NCBI GenBank assembly: GCA_030220185.1
Contig: JASPKZ010004950.1
Location: 750,001 to 814,000 of the forward strand
Reading direction: 5' to 3'
Source: Diploptera punctata
Lineage: Eukaryota; Arthropoda; Insecta; Blattodea; Blaberidae
Length of the DNA stretch: 64,000 nt
The notes under the pieces were generated by a model. That model searched no databases and was not told where the DNA came from. It saw only the letters and a list, made by a program, of their open reading frames with translations. Shown here one piece after another: positions 9,176 to 19,401 of the stretch; the stretch's first letter is position 1; each line of letters begins with the position of its first letter. The position numbers and the translations under genes are program-made.

Positions 9176-9262
9176 TATTATTATTATTAATAAAATAATA
9201 ATTGTTATAAGTATTATTATGGCTTATTATTATTGTTATTATTATTATTATTATTATTATTA
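9176..9262. repeat. ATT-type microsatellite, interrupted
   Basis: TTA/ATT trinucleotides with interruptions at 9190-9230. Confidence 0.9.
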
Positions 9263-9288
9263 ATTTTACGACTATTTGAGAATAAAAC

Positions 9289-9553
9289 GATTAGGTATTT
9301 TTATGGAACAGAGAAACGAATAGACAGGCAAATGGAGGAAGCTGTATAACAGTTAGCTATAAGATCTATATGGGAAACCGTATAACACTTATGTCTCATA
9401 GACTAGAATGGACAGGGCATGTAGCACGAATGGAAAATGAAAGGGAACCATGAAAACTTCTTGTAGCAAACATAGAAGGTAGGCACTCAGTAAGTAGGCC
9501 AAGAATTAAGTGGGAGTTTAATATTAACCATGATTTGAGGAAGTAAATTACAC
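9289..9553 (+). mobile_element. RTE-1 LINE fragment
   Basis: It keeps recognisable pieces of the frame (G-N-R-I-T, R-L-E-W-T-G-H-V-A-R-M, G-R-H-S-V-S-R-P-R-I) broken by stops and shifts. It ends before the C-terminus. Confidence 0.65.
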
Positions 9554-9755
9554 TGAGCAACAAAAAATAAACTTTTTTTTTGTCTCAGAAAGAATGTGAT
9601 TCTGACAGTTTCCCCCCCCCCTGAATTCAAATATGATATCGGTTTTTCTCCATCACGCAAGGTTTCCGAGAGACAGGAATTTATAATTTAAAACACTTTA
9701 ATATTTTCTACATTCGTAACTACACAATATTCGAACATTCGGAGTCATCTAGAAA

Positions 9756-9905
9756 GTAAGAAATGACGATTTTCTGCTATATTTTGCCTGTGGAGCATCC
9801 CTCTTGATGGTCCAACAATAATCGGCCAGCATATTAGGATTCCATTTGCCTTCATATCTCTTCCATAGCTGAAATCTCTTGAGTTTTATTTTACAATGGA
9901 CAAAT
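9756..9905 (-). pseudogene. Unrecognised ORF remnant
   Basis: On the minus strand about 45 codons read L-K-R-F-Q-L-W-K-R-Y, W-N-P-N-M-L-A-D-Y-C-W, I-K-R-D-A-P-Q-A, and end in a stop. The tryptophan-rich block looks like a real protein tail, probably of a transposable element, but I cannot name the family. Upstream coding sequence is not visible. Confidence 0.3.
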
Positions 9906-10106
9906 GGACGAAAAAAAGTTCATTAAAAAAATGATTATTTAAATCCATTAATTGAAATTGGAATAAAAAACTGTGGATGATGGAGAAATTCCGAATACAT
10001 ATTTAAAAACACGATAAACAACTGCATTAAGTACAACTATTGGTACTCATGAGACAAAAATCATGTTTACCAGTGTTATTACAGTGAATCAATGAAAAGC
10101 ATTTGC

Positions 10107-10112
10107 TGAGAG

Positions 10113-10185
<73 letters not shown>
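10107..10185. repeat. AG microsatellite
   Basis: GA/AG dinucleotides, with two GATA interruptions at the left edge. It abuts an RTE-1 3' end. Confidence 0.95.
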
Positions 10186-10187
<2 letters not shown>

Positions 10188-10244
10188 TCCGTGTGGCCAT
10201 GAATCTTCGGGTTTGATAGTGTCATTGAATTTATATTATTATTA

Positions 10245-10275
<31 letters not shown>

Positions 10276-10276
10276 A
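10186..10276 (+). mobile_element. RTE-1 LINE terminal 45 bp plus ATT microsatellite
   Basis: TGTCCGTGTGGCCATGAATC and the stop region match the last codons of RTE-1. An ATT tract follows at 10232-10276. The GTAA tail is not visible. Confidence 0.6.
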
Positions 10277-10309
10277 ACATTGTAATGGTTAAATAATATA
10301 AACTCTTGT

Positions 10310-10674
10310 TTCTAAATGAGACTTAGGAGCTCTCCCCCTACAGGGAAAAAATTCAACCATACTTATTTCAGTTTACACTTGTTTTCGTATATATGTCATT
10401 GAGTAGCCCAGGATCAGCTTTTCGCCTCATTAGTGACATTTATGAAACCAAGGTAGTACTAGGATGAAAAAATTCATAAATTTTCAAGCTTAAGGATCTT
10501 GTACGATCCTGAAAATCTTTGGACTCGGGGCTCACGGCTTAAAGTTCCTCCCGGAGGATTTGCTCCATGGATTTTTCCATCTTAAAAAGCCCATCGACCC
10601 AGGCCGGGTTTGAACCCGCGACCCTCGAGACTAGAGACAACGAGCATAACCACCAACTAATCCACCGCGGCCGA
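10310..10674 (-). repeat. SINE-A, near full length
   Basis: On the minus strand it starts TCGGCCGCGGTGGATTAGTT, a tRNA-like A-box region. A GGGTTCAAACCCGGCC B-box-like block follows, then the hairpin-bearing body, then the tail with TCTCATTTAGAAAC. It is a good reference copy with 21915-22322. Confidence 0.8.
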
Positions 10675-11736
10675 TTGTTATCATAATATTAAATTTGAAA
10701 CTTTAAACCCATTTTTGCCTCATTTCTTAAAAACGCTGTTAATTTTCTCCTAATAAGGGAATAAATAATGTGAAATTACTAAATAGAAAGTAAACCACTA
10801 TCATAATATCGTATTCTTATTTATATTTGTTGGCATTTCAATTAATATATAACAATTAGAATCAAATATAAGTTATATTGGAAAAAGATTCAATCCTAAT
10901 AAAATGTTTTTCTTGTTTCAGGTATGTATGTCGCTCTCGCCTTATTTATTAACATCAGCTTTAAATCTGGACTGATTGGTAAGTTAGCAATTCTGAAGTA
11001 AATACGGATTGCGTAAGAATATATAATTTTTATTGAAATAATAGAATTTTATTGATTTGCATTTTTCCCGATAAATCCCACGAGTCTCTAAAATATATAG
11101 AAATGTTGATGTAAAGTTAAAGTAATTTAAAATCGTGCTTGTAGGTAGTTGTGCTTGAAGCAATGTATTTATGGATAATAGATTTAGTGTTAAAAACTAT
11201 ATACTTATGGATAGTAGTGGTTAAAGCAATGTGCAAGTATGAAGCCCTTTCCAAAATATAAAATGGCTTTTACCGACCGGAAGGATTTGCGATTTCCATT
11301 CGGAATGTTAGAGATGCAGATTCCTATTTAGGCTAACTTGACTTTTTTTTGTCTAGATTTCTAGGTTTTATAATTTTTATTTCTATGAGAATTATAAAAA
11401 AAATAGAAAGTGCACGGCTATGATTGTATATTTAACGCACTATTAACTGGGGGAGTGTGGAAGATACTTATTTGTCGTCTTATAGCTTAAGAGCTACTTC
11501 TCACTCTGTGTTGTACCCCCTAGTATAGATCTGAAAGAAATCGCTGTCTCGGTTGCTTGTATGAGTGTTGAGGTAGTTCCTGTTTTTTGCTGCACGCGAT
11601 AATTTTGTGTCAGTTATAGGTTTTTTTTTAAAACTTAATATTACGTCTAAGTACAAATTCACATTTAAAATGCCTTTTCAATAATAACAGATGAATCGAT
11701 ATTTTTAAGTCTGTTAGTAGTACCAATTCTGGAGAA
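10675..11736. other. Unrecognised AT-rich sequence
   Basis: I see no repeat shared with the rest of the window and no coding signal. Confidence 0.4.
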
Positions 11737-12043
11737 GATTTCATGACAGTGAGCTATATTATCTTTATAGGAAACCGTATATAATAAAAAACAGTTATGT
11801 CTCGTAGACTGCGATGGGTAGGAGATGTGGCAGGGATGGTGAATGAAAGGGGTACATAGAAGCTTTTTATACAGGAACCAAAGGGAAAACTCCCAGTTGA
11901 TAAACCAATAATGTGGTGGGAGAATAACATTGATTATGATTTGAGGGAAGTAGATTATACAAGGGATGATTGTCGGGGTGTATGGAGAGCTTATGTCTGC
12001 GCGGCCGTAATCCCAATGGTTTTGATAGAGCCAATGAATTATT
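11737..12043 (+). mobile_element. RTE-1 LINE fragment, C-terminal
   Basis: R-R-L-R-W-V-G-D-V-A, R-W-W-E-N-N-I-D-Y-D-L-R-E-V-D-Y-T-R-D-D and V-W-R-A-Y-V-C-A-A-V are readable with stops between them. It ends near the family stop without a clear tail. Confidence 0.7.
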
Positions 12044-12149
12044 AATACCAAATTACCTCTTGTTCCTCCAATTACGTTAGGGACCCACTGATATAGAGTG
12101 CACGATATGTACGTAAAACAATGATCTTAGTTCAGAATTTATTTCTCTG

Positions 12150-12624
12150 TTTATTTTGCTATATCTTCAAGCCACAGTTAGTCCAAAAGCATTCAAGATT
12201 AAAAGTGTATAATACACTGGCTCTTCCAACTCTTTTGTATGGTAGCGAAGTATGGACGTTGAAACAGAAGGATATACAGATACTTAGATCTGCTGAAATG
12301 AGATACCTTCGGAGGACTGCAGGATACACACTACTAGATCACAAAAAAAATGAACACATCTTAGAAGAATTACACATGGAACATTTAGAAAACAAAATTT
12401 CTGATTATAAGTCAAGATGGATGCAACATGTTCATCGAATGGAAGATCACAGAATACCCAAACAAATGTTAAGATATCAACCTGCATGAAGAAGAAGACC
12501 AGGACGTGCACTCAAAATACTTTTTGGATGGTGTTTCTCTTGAGGCCGAAACAGATCAACAAATGGCCTAAATTCGTGAATGTACTATGATGATGATGAT
12601 GATGATGATGATTTATTTTGCTAT
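12150..12624 (+). mobile_element. RTE-3 LINE insertion with 13-bp TSD
   Basis: Perfect repeats TTTATTTTGCTAT at 12150-12162 and 12612-12624 bracket a 5'-truncated LINE (12163-12611). It ends in an ATG microsatellite tail. The same LINE end is at 38931-39030 and 39280-40376, both on the minus strand. Confidence 0.85.
12163..12489 (+). pseudogene. RTE-3 reverse transcriptase C-terminal fragment
   Basis: About 108 codons are open to a TGA. Motifs are L-A-L-P-T-L-L-Y-G-S-E-V-W-T-L, S-A-E-M-R-Y-L-R-R-T-A-G-Y, D-H-K-K-N, W-M-Q-H-V-H-R-M and R-I-P-K-Q-M-L. After the stop the R-R-R-P-G-R segment is still legible. An ATG at 12121 lies outside the element, so the apparent start is an accident of insertion. 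Confidence 0.75.
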
Positions 12625-13212
12625 TGATTTTATGTAAACCATATTTACCTTTAAGGTGGACATGTAATGTGTTGAAAATGAAAATGTCCTTATCATATAA
12701 CTTAATTTTATACCGAGAAGGTTTAGGAATAAAGAATATAACTGTTAGGTAGTCGGTCGTTTGGTGCAATTATTATGACCAAGAACTGATCTAACACAAG
12801 TGTTAAAGTGGGGCTACAGTTTATATGTTGTAGTGAACGGGACGTAGCAGATCGAAGTCCCATCGACCTGGCGGGGGAGTGACCTCAATTCCCTGACCCG
12901 TTCCCCAGGCCGCTGACCTACCGACCTCTGACATTTTCTTTACAATTTCAGGGCTCAATCCTACGTCATTCTCATATACATTTTATTGGTCCACGGTTTT
13001 ATAGAGGGATCATTGTGCCATCTCTACTCTTTTATGTTCCTGCGGAGCTTCTTTGCACGTAAATCCATCAAGCAGACAGAAAACTTAACGCCTTCCCTTT
13101 ATGAAATTATATTCTATTCATAGATATACTTGCATTTCATGCTACTGATACCAGAAGTTCCCAAACCTGCAATGGCGAAGTTCCCTCATCCTTATGCAAT
13201 GTACAAAATGAC
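12625..13212. other. Unrecognised sequence
   Basis: A GC-richer patch at 12836-12930 stands out. No gene or repeat was identified. Confidence 0.35.
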
Positions 13213-13925
13213 TTAAGGGGACCGAATGGTGAAAATGTTGAAAAAATGGTAAAAAATGCATATTTTTGTTTATTTGCTTTTTAATGACTCTAATTCTTTA
13301 GGATCATTTTCGTGTAAACATTTTTATTGTAGGAGCAAAATTGACCCCGTGACGTAAGAGTTTAAATACCCTTGCACGTATGGTTAGCATTACTACTTAA
13401 AATATAAAATGCGTTTTTTCTTTTCAGTTTCCATTTTTTTGACTTTTCCAAAACTTAAATGCTCCTTACGATGCAATTTTTTTTATATCAAAGTGAAATT
13501 TTGTGGTTAGACTTTCCAATAAATGCTAATTCAAATTTGATATGCAGTTACTAGTCTAAGACACATATGTTCTATTAAATTGAGATGGAAAAAATATTGA
13601 GTGATAATTTTTTCTCAAAAAATGAAAAATAAGCAGTATCCTCCTTTTATGAATATTTTTGAATACCAAATGTGTTTAGTGGAATTATGAAGACTCTGAA
13701 TCTCAAATTTCAATAAAGAATATTTAAAAATACATCGTAATGAGCATTTTTTAGGAAATAATAAAAAAAAATAGTTTTAAAAATCATAATTCTGAAACTA
13801 TTCTACTTATAAACACCAAACTTCACAAACATGCTTCTATAAGCACTTAATGAATGTCATAAGAATTTCAAACCAATCAGATAAATACTTAAAGAAATTC
13901 GAAATTCACCATTCAGCCTCCTTAA
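13213..13925. mobile_element. TTAA-flanked non-autonomous DNA element, 705 bp
   Basis: TTAA at 13213-13216 and 13922-13925 flanks terminal inverted repeats. The left end GGGGACCGAATGGTGAAAAT and the right end, read in reverse, GGAGGCTGAATGGTGAATTT share the core GAATGGTGAA. The 705-bp interior has no open frame of note. TTAA duplication suggests a piggyBac-type transposase supplied the activity, which is inference. Confidence 0.65.
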
Positions 13926-14290
13926 TAATAAAATTGTGACCTGAATTAAACATCGGTACTATTCACGTCAAAAGATACACGAAACGAACCTTTTATTGCT
14001 CATTTATATACCTCTAATAGTTTAGCTTACATTATCTCAACTTTTGTATAGGTTAAGGTCATTGTTCTGATTGTTCTGTTAAGTTCGGCGTTCTCTCTCG
14101 CTGTAGAAACATCTGATGTTATAAATTGAGTGCTCTGTCACTGTCAGGACTACTGATGTGATGAACGGGTACTTAATATTTAGCGGAATATACTTTCTAC
14201 ACGTTTCATCGAATAACTCGCCACCTCCATTCTTTGAACCGAACTATGATCTGTATTAATCTAGTTCTATTGTTGTGAACTGGATGGATC

Positions 14291-14408
14291 TTCACTTTAT
14301 TTCATATGAATGTGATTGGTGGCAATTATGAGATCAGTTACTTTTCAAATTCACTTTATTTCATATGAATGTGATTGGTGGCAATTATGAGATCAGTTAC
14401 TTTTCAAA
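14291..14408. repeat. Exact tandem duplication, 59-bp unit
   Basis: 14291-14349 and 14350-14408 are identical (TTCACTTTATTTCATATGAA to TTACTTTTCAAA). It looks like a recent simple duplication. Confidence 0.95.
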
Positions 14409-14509
14409 TCCGAATGTCGTTTCTTTTGCCTTATATTTGAGGAATCGAATCTGGACCCGCAGAGTGTAGGGCGATTATCTTTATTTATCTACTAAATTAC
14501 AACAGTGAG

Positions 14510-14935
14510 TGACACTTTCGTTCGCAGTTACTAGGCAACAAAACATTTACTTTATATTCTAACAAAACACAAAACACGCTTTCAAAACGTAAAATACAGG
14601 TTCAACAAAATGTAAATTTCACTTTAATAATGATTTCGTATAACTATAAGCGTATATATAAACTTTCCTTGACATGGTTGCATCTAGGACTGCTTTTAAA
14701 ATTGTTCCTAATAACCCGTGAAAATCACCTTCTCTGCTCATTTTTACTTTAAATATACATTTGAAACTAGCACCCAAAATTACAGAATATAATAACAGTG
14801 TTTGTTGATTGGTCGTTTTTTTTTTCTCCAAAGCCCACATTACTCTTTTTCTAAACATGTCGTTTCCGCCATAAATAAATTTCATTAAATATAGTTGTAC
14901 TAAATGTACAACATATATTATACTAAAATACTCTG
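14510..14935 (-). repeat. Rep2 repeat, uninterrupted copy
   Basis: The reverse complement matches 60335-60607 (AAAGAGTAATGTGGGCTTT, GGTGATTTTCACGG, GTCAAGGAAAGTTTAT) and then 61690-61770 (ACATTTTGTTGAACCTGTAT). It shows that Rep2 was continuous before Rep1 and SINE-C interrupted the 60-kb copy. A 113-codon frame here (14619-14960) is not matched by an open frame in the other copy. Confidence 0.7.
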
Positions 14936-15003
14936 AACGTAGATAAAATATTGTATACAACAGTATACAAAACCAGGTTTAGTAACTAAGTCGACTAAAT
15001 AAC

Positions 15004-15661
15004 TATTCACTACTTCCAGCAGTCAGTTAATAGTATTCACTACTTCCAGCAGTCAGTTAATAGTATTCACTACTTCCAGCAGTCAGTTAATAGTATTCAC
15101 TACTTCCAGCAGTCAGTTAATAGTATTCACTACTTCCAGCAGTCAGTTAATAGTATTCACTACTTCCAGCAGTCAGTTAATAGTATTCACTACTTCCAGC
15201 AGTCAGTTAATAGTATTCACTACTTCCAGCAGTCAGTTAATAGTATTCACTACTTCCAGCAGTCAGTTAATAGTATTCACTACTTCCAGCAGTCAGTTAA
15301 TAGTATTCACTACTTCCAGCAGTCAGTTAATAGTATTCACTACTTCCAGCAGTCAGTTAATAGTATTCACTACTTCCGCAGTCAGTAATAGTATTCACTA
15401 CTTCCAGCAGTCAGTTAATAGTATTCACTACTTCCAGCAGTCAGTTAATAGTATTCACTACTTCCAGCAGTCAGTTAATAGTATTCACTACTTCCAGCAG
15501 TCAGTTAATAGTATTCACTACTTCCAGCAGTCAGTTAATAGTATTCACTACTTCCAGCAGTCAGTTAATAGTATTCACTACTTCCAGCAGTCAGTTAATA
15601 GTATTCACTACTTCCAGCAGTCAGTTAATAGTATTCACTACTTCCAGCAGTCAGTTAATAG
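15004..15661. repeat. 30-bp minisatellite, 22 copies
   Basis: The unit begins TATTCACTACTTCCAGCAGT. Units 1-12 and 14-22 are 30 bp and essentially identical; unit 13 (15364-15391) is 28 bp through two single-base deletions. The uniformity implies recent expansion or homogenisation. Confidence 0.97.
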
Positions 15662-16820
15662 TATTTTACAATGCGAGCTTGGGAAGTGGATTTTGCAGAA
15701 GGTAGAACCGAGCAACAGTGAGGTTTTTAATTTCCGATATTCTGTAAAATACTTCGCAAGCATACATTGTACATTATTTTTTTGTACGATGGTGTTTTCA
15801 AAATAATATCTATCTATCTTCGGGTTTTCATAACTGCTGCCATCTTCCCGTGCCAAACCTCCAAAGCCTACGATCTTGAGCATCTTTAAAATGCTTAGCC
15901 ATCTTCCTTGCATTATTCAAAATAATAAATAATAGTAAAATAGTATCTTTGTTGGAAATATTTGCGTTCATTACAAAAATTGACTAATGTTAACAGTCTG
16001 TCCAATGTTTATAAGATAAATTAAAAAAATAATGTAATTAAGACAACAGTAGGCCGTGACACCAATCAGGGATAAATGGCGTCAAGTACTAATTTATTGT
16101 TTTATATTATTTCAAATGCAATTCAGTTCATTTAAAATGCAGTGTGATTTGTTTGATATAATGTATATTAACACTACCTTTTGGATATATATCTGTATAT
16201 AGGCCTACATTGTACGTAGTATACATAAAGGGCAATGGTATCATTTCCAGCTCTAGGTAGGTAATTTGTAATATTACAGTATAATTATTTATAGGTTGGG
16301 AAACCCGAAATTTAGGAAATTGAACTTTCAACCGTGGTCGCCATTGTTGTAAGTACGGCAAAATGCATTATCGTGCAAAAATAATGTTATGTGGGCAATG
16401 TCTATTGCACTCTTGTAGGCTGTGTAGGCCATAGCTATATTATGTATTCATGTGCCATGTCAAAATTCACTGAGCATTATTTTTAATGAAATATTAAATG
16501 ACGATTAATGATAAAATGGATCGTGATAATGAATTACAACTCAGCATTTGCCCTAATTAAATTCTTTTAATTAATTTCATTAATATTACAAAAGTTATTA
16601 TAATGAAATGGATCCTGGTGATGAAATTATACCCAAGCATTTGCTCGGTGACTAACGAAACCAGTGAAAATACTTCAGTTCCAACTGAGTCTCTATGTGT
16701 TCTATTACGATTTCTTTAACCCATTAACTAACAAATTTGTTTCTCTCCAATTTTCACTTTTATCATGTTTCTTAAGGTATTTGATGATGTGTAAAAGCAA
16801 AAACAATAACTTCATTTGAA
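15662..16820. other. Unrecognised AT-rich sequence
   Basis: A weak duplication is present: ATGGATCGTGATAATGAA near 16516 and ATGGATCCTGGTGATGAA near 16608, both followed by CAGCATTTGC or AAGCATTTGC. No gene is supported. Confidence 0.4.
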
Positions 16821-17195
16821 TACTTTCTTATTCCGATTCCGATTGAGGGTCTTTCCACTTTTCAGCGGTTGCCCTTTTACCAGCCGGCTGCTGGCCCTTC
16901 ACATCCACATGTGTCAATCACAGAGGTAGATGATCAACAGCCAGTGTAGGGGTGACATGTGGTTAGCATGTCGAGTCCCCCAGCCGTTATAGTTGGTTCC
17001 TCAACCTGGAGCCACTACTTATTGTAGCTACCCAATTGCCTCACGATGCTGGGTGGGCACCGGTCCCATACTGGCCGAAATACCATGAGAAAATTTCTTC
17101 CCCTATGGAGACTCGAACCAGCGCAAGTCCCGTAGCTCTGCGCCAAGGCTTCCTACCTTAACCGCTCGGCTACGGCGCGGGACTACTTTCTTATT
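16821..17195 (-). repeat. SINE-B, near full length, 12-bp TSD
   Basis: Perfect repeats TACTTTCTTATT at 16821-16832 and 17184-17195 bracket the SINE (16833-17183). On the minus strand it opens GTCCCGCGCCGTAGCCGAGC and has the GGTTCGAGTCTCC B box. It sits 20 bp from the left end of the piggyBac-like element. Confidence 0.85.
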
Positions 17196-17375
17196 AAATG
17201 GCTTAAATATGATGATCCCCAATTGGGGTTCATGGCGATTGCTACCTTTTTAATTTACAATGTTGTTACACTTTTTGTTTACTGTGCCAGACAAAAAAAA
17301 AACAGTCAACATGAAGTCCTATATTGCACACACAACATTGTTTCTTGTATTTTTCTTGCAAACTGCACATTTTCT

Positions 17376-17678
17376 TTATCTTCCCATGGCCGTGCGTTCG
17401 ATCTTATGGCCGGAACCAGAAGTCCTGATCTCCAATGGAATACGAGAAGAAGATGGTTTCAGATATGATGGACATCCAGCCTGTTTTGGGTCAGAAATGC
17501 ATAACTGAACAAGATATCCTCTAGCCACCATTCTCCGGAACTGAAGCAACGGTACTTTTCCATTGGCGAGACAATAGAAAGCATGCGCATTTACCAGCGC
17601 CACATCCATTGCATTGGTTATCAATGGAAAATAGAATTTCTTACCTCGGATTTTATGCAGTATTTCTGAAAATTCCAA
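17376..17678 (-). pseudogene. piggyBac-like transposase, C-terminal piece
   Basis: The frame reads G-K-K-F-Y-F-P-L-I-T-N-A-M-D-V-A-L-V-N-A-H-A, then L-L-Q-F-R-R-M-V-A-R-G-Y-L. This is the segment that follows the third catalytic aspartate in piggyBac transposases (Y-x-P-L, D-x-A-x-x-N-A, F-R-R). It is shifted one frame relative to the upstream piece at 17648-17880. A cysteine-rich C-terminal finger, present in many piggyBac proteins, is not seen. Confidence 0.65.
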
Positions 17679-17884
17679 TCGAGCTTGACCACGCCTCCCA
17701 TGTGTTTATTGTACTCTCTTATCAGATTTGGCTGCGGGACCTGCACCTCCTTTCCTTTATTTCTGCTTCATCTCTTGACATGGTTTATTGGTTAAATTGT
17801 CTCATGATTTGTTAAAAGTTTCACACAGCTGTTGTTCTTCCATGTAACTGCCAATATCTTACTGTTACTGTCAAACCTGTAGTA
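17648..17884 (-). pseudogene. piggyBac-like transposase, third catalytic region, altered
   Basis: On the minus strand, after Y-R-F-D-S-N-S-K-I-L-A-V-T-W-K-N-N and two stops, the frame reads V-P-Q-P-N-L-I-R-E-Y-N-K-H-M-G-G-V-V-K-L-D. In the family this reads Y-N-x-x-M-G-G-V-D-x-x-D, where the first D is catalytic. Here GTC (Val) replaces it at about 17690, while the second D is kept. With stops and frameshifts, the protein was clearly inactive. Confidence 0.65.
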
Positions 17885-18447
17885 ATAAGTTCCTCTTTTC
17901 ATATGGCCTTACCTCACAAAGAACGACCATAAGAACATAGAGAAAATTAAGTCAATCTAAAGAGACTATGTATATCCAAACTTACACGCTCCCGACTGGC
18001 ATATGAACTCTCAGGAGAGACCTTCTTCATAGAACAATTGCGAATGCTGATACTCTTACCATCCACCGCAGCCTACCAAGACCTCCTAGCAGAGCTCCAA
18101 GCTAAGAAAAAGGAAATTTAGATAGAATTTTACGCAACAGAAGCAATGGTAAATCGAACGTGGATGGCTACAAACCAAGATCTTCGCCATTTTGTAAATT
18201 CCCTAGCAGCACATGGATACCATCACAAAGTGTGTAAAATTAAGACCTACCACGACCCAGGCGCAGCATGCTTGTGCGAGTTTTGTGAACTGTCTTGCTA
18301 TCGTTACCACGTCACAGCATGTAAAAAACGAACCAAATCATTAATTGAGACCTGCACAGATTCATAATGACTGCAAAAGCAAAGTGAACTAATAAAACTC
18401 TAATGCACAACCTGTGTGCGTTTTCGTTTATATATAAGTTCCTCTTT
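17885..18447 (+). mobile_element. Retroinsertion with 14-bp TSD inside the piggyBac gene
   Basis: Perfect repeats ATAAGTTCCTCTTT at 17885-17898 and 18434-18447 bracket 535 bp foreign to the transposase. The reading K-K-E-R-G-T-Y on one side and Y-R-F-D-S on the other show where the host gene was cut. The insert carries an open frame with a Cys-rich end and an AATAAAA-like signal near 18392. There is no poly-A tail of note at its 3' end. A 5'-truncated retroelement is the best reading. Confidence 0.75.
18146..18367 (+). pseudogene. Unrecognised Cys-rich ORF end in the retroinsertion
   Basis: About 73 codons run to TAA. The sequence has L-R-H-F-V-N-S-L, H-H-K-V-C-K-I-K-T-Y-H-D-P-G, then C-L-C-E-F-C-E-L-S-C and H-V-T-A-C-K-K-R. 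The C-x-C-x2-C-x3-C spacing looks like a metal-binding knot. Upstream, in the same frame but behind one TAG at about 18120, lies coding-like sequence with R-L-A-Y-E-L-S-G-E-T-F-F and L-P-S-T-A-A-Y-Q-D-L-L-A-E-L. I do not recognise the family; an ORF end of a non-LTR element is likely from the TSD context. Confidence 0.45.
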
Positions 18448-18693
18448 CTTTTTTCTTCATACTATTGTCAATTTCAATAGGATAGTTGTTCATTTTGTTC
18501 ATCCAAGCGGTGTCCATTTCATTAGCAAACTTGTATGAAAGTTATCAAAAAATATTTTGTGGAGTTGAGATGTGTCTAGAAGGAAAATCATCTTCATTAC
18601 TACAGAAGCGCCAAGACCCATAACTGTAACATCCTCTGTGTTCTCATTTGGATTCGACACCAGTCTTCGATTATTTCGTCTTGGGATTTTCAC
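18448..18693 (-). pseudogene. piggyBac-like transposase, second catalytic region
   Basis: It reads V-M-G-L-G-A-S-V-V, then H-K-I-F-F-D-N-F-H-T-S-L-L and, after a stop, M-K-K-K-E-R-G-T-Y. F-D-N-F-x-T-S holds the second catalytic aspartate of the piggyBac family. The first catalytic region, expected upstream, is missing: this piece follows directly on the N-terminal acidic region, so an internal deletion is inferred. Confidence 0.75.
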
Positions 18694-18694
18694 T

Positions 18695-18982
18695 CTATGT
18701 AGTAGAACTATGCTCTGAAGTTTCAGGAACCGTCACTCCACAGATAGTGTGCAACTGAAAACTGCCAGGAACAACATCTGAAAGTGTATCATCTAATATA
18801 TTCTTATCAACATCCTCACAGTTAGATACATCATCTACACGAGCCGGAGGAAGTTCCACGATGTCAACAGTTTCAAACAAATCATCCTCATCTTCACTGT
18901 CAGATGCCATAAAATTGGGATCATTAAAAATATCCTCCAGTTCATGAGAACTAACGGCCCTTAGTCTACAATGACGTTTCAT
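18695..18982 (-). pseudogene. piggyBac-like transposase, N-terminal acidic region
   Basis: It opens with ATG at 18980-18982 and reads 95 codons. The acidic stretch A-S-D-S-E-D-E-D-D-L-F-E and the S-H-E-L-E-D-I-F start resemble the disordered acidic N-terminus of piggyBac-derived proteins. It ends at a stop two bases before the next piece. Confidence 0.55.
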
Positions 18983-19401
18983 TGGAATCTAAAAATTAAA
19001 AATAATCTATGTGGCATCTATCATGAGCCCCAAATGGGGATCGAGCTTCAAGCTACCGTTAGAGCAAAAATAAATTATATGTGAAAGTAAAATGACAATG
19101 GATATAATCTACAAACATTATTAAACAAATTAATATATATAGAAAAATAAAAATTCCACAGATATTTACACAACTTTCATTTTTTTAAAACTGTGATATA
19201 ATAGAATGTTGAAATTATTGTTCCCTTCACATAAATCACTCCTTACAAATGGTCTGCTTTAAAAATTTCCTGTCACATAATACACAAGTTTGAAGAAACT
19301 ACAGGCAACAATGAAAAGAAGAAATCGAGTCTGCCAACTTAAAAATAGCTACAAAATTCAGATAGAAACAACAATCCCCAAATGGGGATCATGGCAGTTA
19401 A

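Larger units (their letters stand above)
17203..19401 (-). mobile_element. Decayed piggyBac-like element with TTAA flanks
   Basis: TTAA at 17203-17206 and 19398-19401 bounds a 2191-bp element. Both ends have five variable bases, then ATGATCCCCA(A/T)TTGGGG. The block is itself a palindrome, and a third copy of the palindrome lies at about 19029-19046 inside the right end. The minus strand carries pieces of a piggyBac-family transposase. The middle of the gene is deleted, later parts are frameshifted, and a 535-bp retroinsertion interrupts it. Confidence 0.75.

Noticed and set aside
8881..9198. 105-codon hydrophobic frame as a membrane protein
   Set aside because: It runs into an ATT repeat (Leu-rich translation) and has no homologous features I can name.
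12284..12511. Minus-strand frame opposite the RTE-3 fragment
   Set aside because: It is the antisense shadow of the LINE coding strand; the same shadow appears at 39369-39599.
15004..15661. CRISPR array
   Set aside because: The 30-bp units are directly adjacent without unique spacers, and the DNA is eukaryotic; it is a minisatellite.
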